Under the pieces are notes generated by a model. The model saw only the letters and a program-made list of their open reading frames with translations, was not told where the DNA came from and ran no database searches. The position numbers and the translations under genes are program-made. Positions 8,071-9,278 of a stretch of 9,278 bases of DNA are shown piece by piece (position 1 is the stretch's first letter; the number at the start of each line of letters is the position of its first letter). This DNA is from an uncultured Acidobacteriota bacterium. Its GTDB lineage: Bacteria > Acidobacteriota > JAAYUB01. The stretch spans positions 1 through 9,278 of the forward strand of contig CALAMB010000107.1 in the NCBI GenBank assembly GCA_937925645.1. Direction: 5' to 3'.

Positions 8071-8080
8071 AGAATATACA
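8063..8080. promoter_or_regulatory. Perfect 18-bp palindrome, candidate operator
   Basis: TGTATATT-AG-AATATACA is an 8-bp perfect inverted repeat with a 2-bp centre. It lies in the 90-bp divergent gap between alr and the TPR gene. It covers the predicted -10 of the rightward promoter and the predicted -35 of the leftward one, so a bound dimer could block both. It is too close-spaced for transcript folding to be the obvious role. No regulator gene is adjacent within the window. Confidence 0.45.
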
Positions 8081-8105
8081 GCCGATTCTGAAGCAGGAGC
8101 ACATG

Positions 8106-8747
8106 ATGGACAAGAAGGTGGTCATTTTCCTGGTCGTGGGACTGGTGGTGGGATTTGTGGCGGGTTACTTTACCCGCCAGTTGTCAAGCCCGGCTCCGGC
8201 GGCCCACACGCCGGCCACCGCCACGGCACAACCGGCGGCTGGCATGGAGACCGCGTCACCCGAGGCCGAAGCCCAGATGGCCGAGTTCCGAGAACAGGTT
8301 CAACAGCTCGAGCAGACCGTTCAGCGGCAGCCGGACAACCTGGCGGCGCTGACCCAGTTGGGGAACATGTACTACGACACGAAGCAGTTCGACCAGGCGA
8401 TCACCTACTATGAACGGGCGGTGAAGCTGGACGCGGGCAATCTGCCGGTGCGGGTGGATCTGGCGACCTCCCGGTACTATGTGGGCCAGCTGGAGCCCGC
8501 CGTCGCCGGCCTCCAGGCGGTCCTGAAGGAGGACCCCAACCAGCCGCAGGCCCTTTACAACCTGGGTATCATCATGCTGCACGGCGCCAACGATTTGAAA
8601 GCGGCCCGGGAGTATTGGGCGCGCCTGGTGGCGACGAACACCACCGCCATCGATCTGGAAACGGTGAAGCAGCGGCTCGCGGTCATCGACAACATGATTC
8701 GCCAGGGGCCGACCGGCGCGGCGCCGGAGGCCCCGCCCGCAAAGTAA
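8106..8747 (+). CDS. Membrane-anchored TPR-repeat protein
   Basis: A 213-residue protein. A short basic start (MDKK) and one transmembrane helix (5-21) are followed by an Ala/Pro/Thr-rich linker (27-52), a short heptad-like helix (53-73) and about three TPR units. The units are residues 78-111 (LGNMYYDTKQFDQAITYYERA), 112-145 and 146-180 (ALYNLGIIMLHGANDLKAAR). The C-terminal tail is Ala/Pro-rich. The domain order resembles the TPR part of CcmH/NrfG-type proteins and other periplasmic assembly adaptors, but no haem-lyase motif is present and I do not assign that function. An in-frame ATG at 8103 lies only 3 nt from the AGGAG ribosome site (8095-8099). The next ATG, at 8106, has a normal 6-nt gap and is preferred. 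The gene is 13 bp upstream of the PAS-domain gene, so they are probably one operon. Confidence 0.85.
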   Translation: MDKKVVIFLVVGLVVGFVAGYFTRQLSSPAPAAHTPATATAQPAAGMETASPEAEAQMAEFREQVQQLEQTVQRQPDNLAALTQLGNMYYDTKQFDQAITYYERAVKLDAGNLPVRVDLATSRYYVGQLEPAVAGLQAVLKEDPNQPQALYNLGIIMLHGANDLKAAREYWARLVATNTTAIDLETVKQRLAVIDNMIRQGPTGAAPEAPPAK

Positions 8748-8760
8748 TCGACGGGGCGAC

Positions 8761-9278
8761 ATGCCGACATCCATCGGATCCGATGCCATTCTCGACGCCA
8801 TCCAGGAGGCCATCGTCGTGGTGGGCCGCGATCAGCGTGTGGTCCGGGCCAATCCGTCGGCCCTGGCCATGCTGGGATTGCGCCCCGAGGAGCTGCTGGG
8901 CCGCCCGTGCGCCGAGGTCGTGAACTGCGAAACGTGCCGCGACAACTGTCCGTTCCAGCGGATCCTGGACGGCGGCCCGGCCGAGCGCCAGTTCAACATC
9001 CGGCTGGACGGTCCGTGGGGCGACGCCGGCCGGCGCATCTGCCTGACCTCCAACCCCATTTTGGACGCGCACGGCGCCGTGACCGGCCTGGTAGAGAACA
9101 TCCGGGACGTGGGCCATCTCAACGAACTGCTTCGCGACAAGGAAGACCTGGGCCGCCGCGCCCGCGACGAGCGCAACCGGTTTCAAGCCATCCTGGATTC
9201 CGTCCCCGACGGCGTCTACACCATCGACACCGACTGGCGCATCACCAGTTTCAACCGTGAAGCCGAGCGGATCACCGG
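8761..9278 (+). CDS. PAS-domain signalling protein, N-terminal part (runs off the right edge)
   Basis: The visible 172 codons are soluble, with no signal peptide or membrane helix. The first PAS domain covers about 8-115: DAILDAIQEAIVVVGRDQRV and the N-P-S-A-L helix are typical. It carries a cysteine cluster, Cys50, Cys56, Cys59 and Cys63 (C-x5-C-x2-C-x3-C). A charged linker helix (119-140) leads into a second PAS domain starting near residue 141 (FQAILDSVPDGVYTIDTDWR, then ITSFNREAERITG). PAS domains of this kind with a cysteine cluster are often found in front of sigma-54 AAA+ activator domains and in some histidine kinases. The output domain is beyond the window. The start has a GGGG ribosome site at about 5 nt and follows the TPR gene by 13 bp. 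A cytoplasmic sensor of redox state, metal or a ligand is inferred, not shown. Confidence 0.8.
   Translation, partial: MPTSIGSDAILDAIQEAIVVVGRDQRVVRANPSALAMLGLRPEELLGRPCAEVVNCETCRDNCPFQRILDGGPAERQFNIRLDGPWGDAGRRICLTSNPILDAHGAVTGLVENIRDVGHLNELLRDKEDLGRRARDERNRFQAILDSVPDGVYTIDTDWRITSFNREAERIT

Noticed and set aside
6888..8072. A 394-codon open frame on the plus strand opposite alr
   Set aside because: Antisense shadow of a gene with all alanine racemase motifs.
8062..8081. The TGTATATTAGAATATACA palindrome as a LexA (SOS) box
   Set aside because: The E. coli-type box needs CTGT-N8-ACAG. Here the TGT and ACA are 12 bp apart, and the flanking genes are not SOS genes.

Overview
This is a GC-rich stretch of ordinary bacterial chromosome with nine protein genes, two of them cut by the window edges. 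I see no insertion sequence, phage gene, CRISPR array or RNA gene. The lgt gene (lipoprotein maturation), alr (peptidoglycan D-alanine) and a type IV pilin point to a bacterium with an envelope that carries lipoproteins and pili. The pilin type, the EF-G2-like GTPase and the PAS domain with a cysteine cluster would fit Acidobacteriota or a neighbouring group such as Myxococcota or Desulfobacterota. This placement is inference and is not secure.

Layout. Positions 1-92 (minus) hold the start of a Glu/Leu/Phe/Val dehydrogenase with its own promoter. Positions 223-3165 (minus) hold an EF-G-like GTPase gene followed by lgt, probably one transcript from an extended -10 promoter at 3223-3251. The 243-bp divergent gap 3166-3408 carries that promoter and, facing right, a good sigma-54 (-24/-12) site. 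The sigma-54 site drives a prepilin gene (3409-3810), which is followed by a GT-C-fold membrane glycosyltransferase (3886-5643). This half converges on a leftward cluster: alr (6867-8015), a membrane-anchored HEAT-repeat protein (6010-6813) and a two-helix membrane protein (5741-6013). The last two overlap by ATGA and have a second strong promoter just downstream of alr. Finally, 8106 to the right edge (plus) holds a membrane-anchored TPR protein and the start of a PAS-domain signalling protein. The alr/TPR divergent gap contains a perfect 18-bp palindrome placed like an operator.

How the genes may work together. Most are housekeeping: translation GTPase, lipoprotein acylation, D-Ala supply. 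The clearest functional unit is the sigma-54-controlled pilin with a glycosyltransferase next to it, which suggests that the pilin or another surface molecule is glycosylated. The HEAT/two-helix pair and the TPR protein have recognisable folds but no assignable function. I do not see convincing evidence of a wholly new system. The pilin/glycosyltransferase pair, the HEAT/two-helix pair and the palindrome are the best leads.
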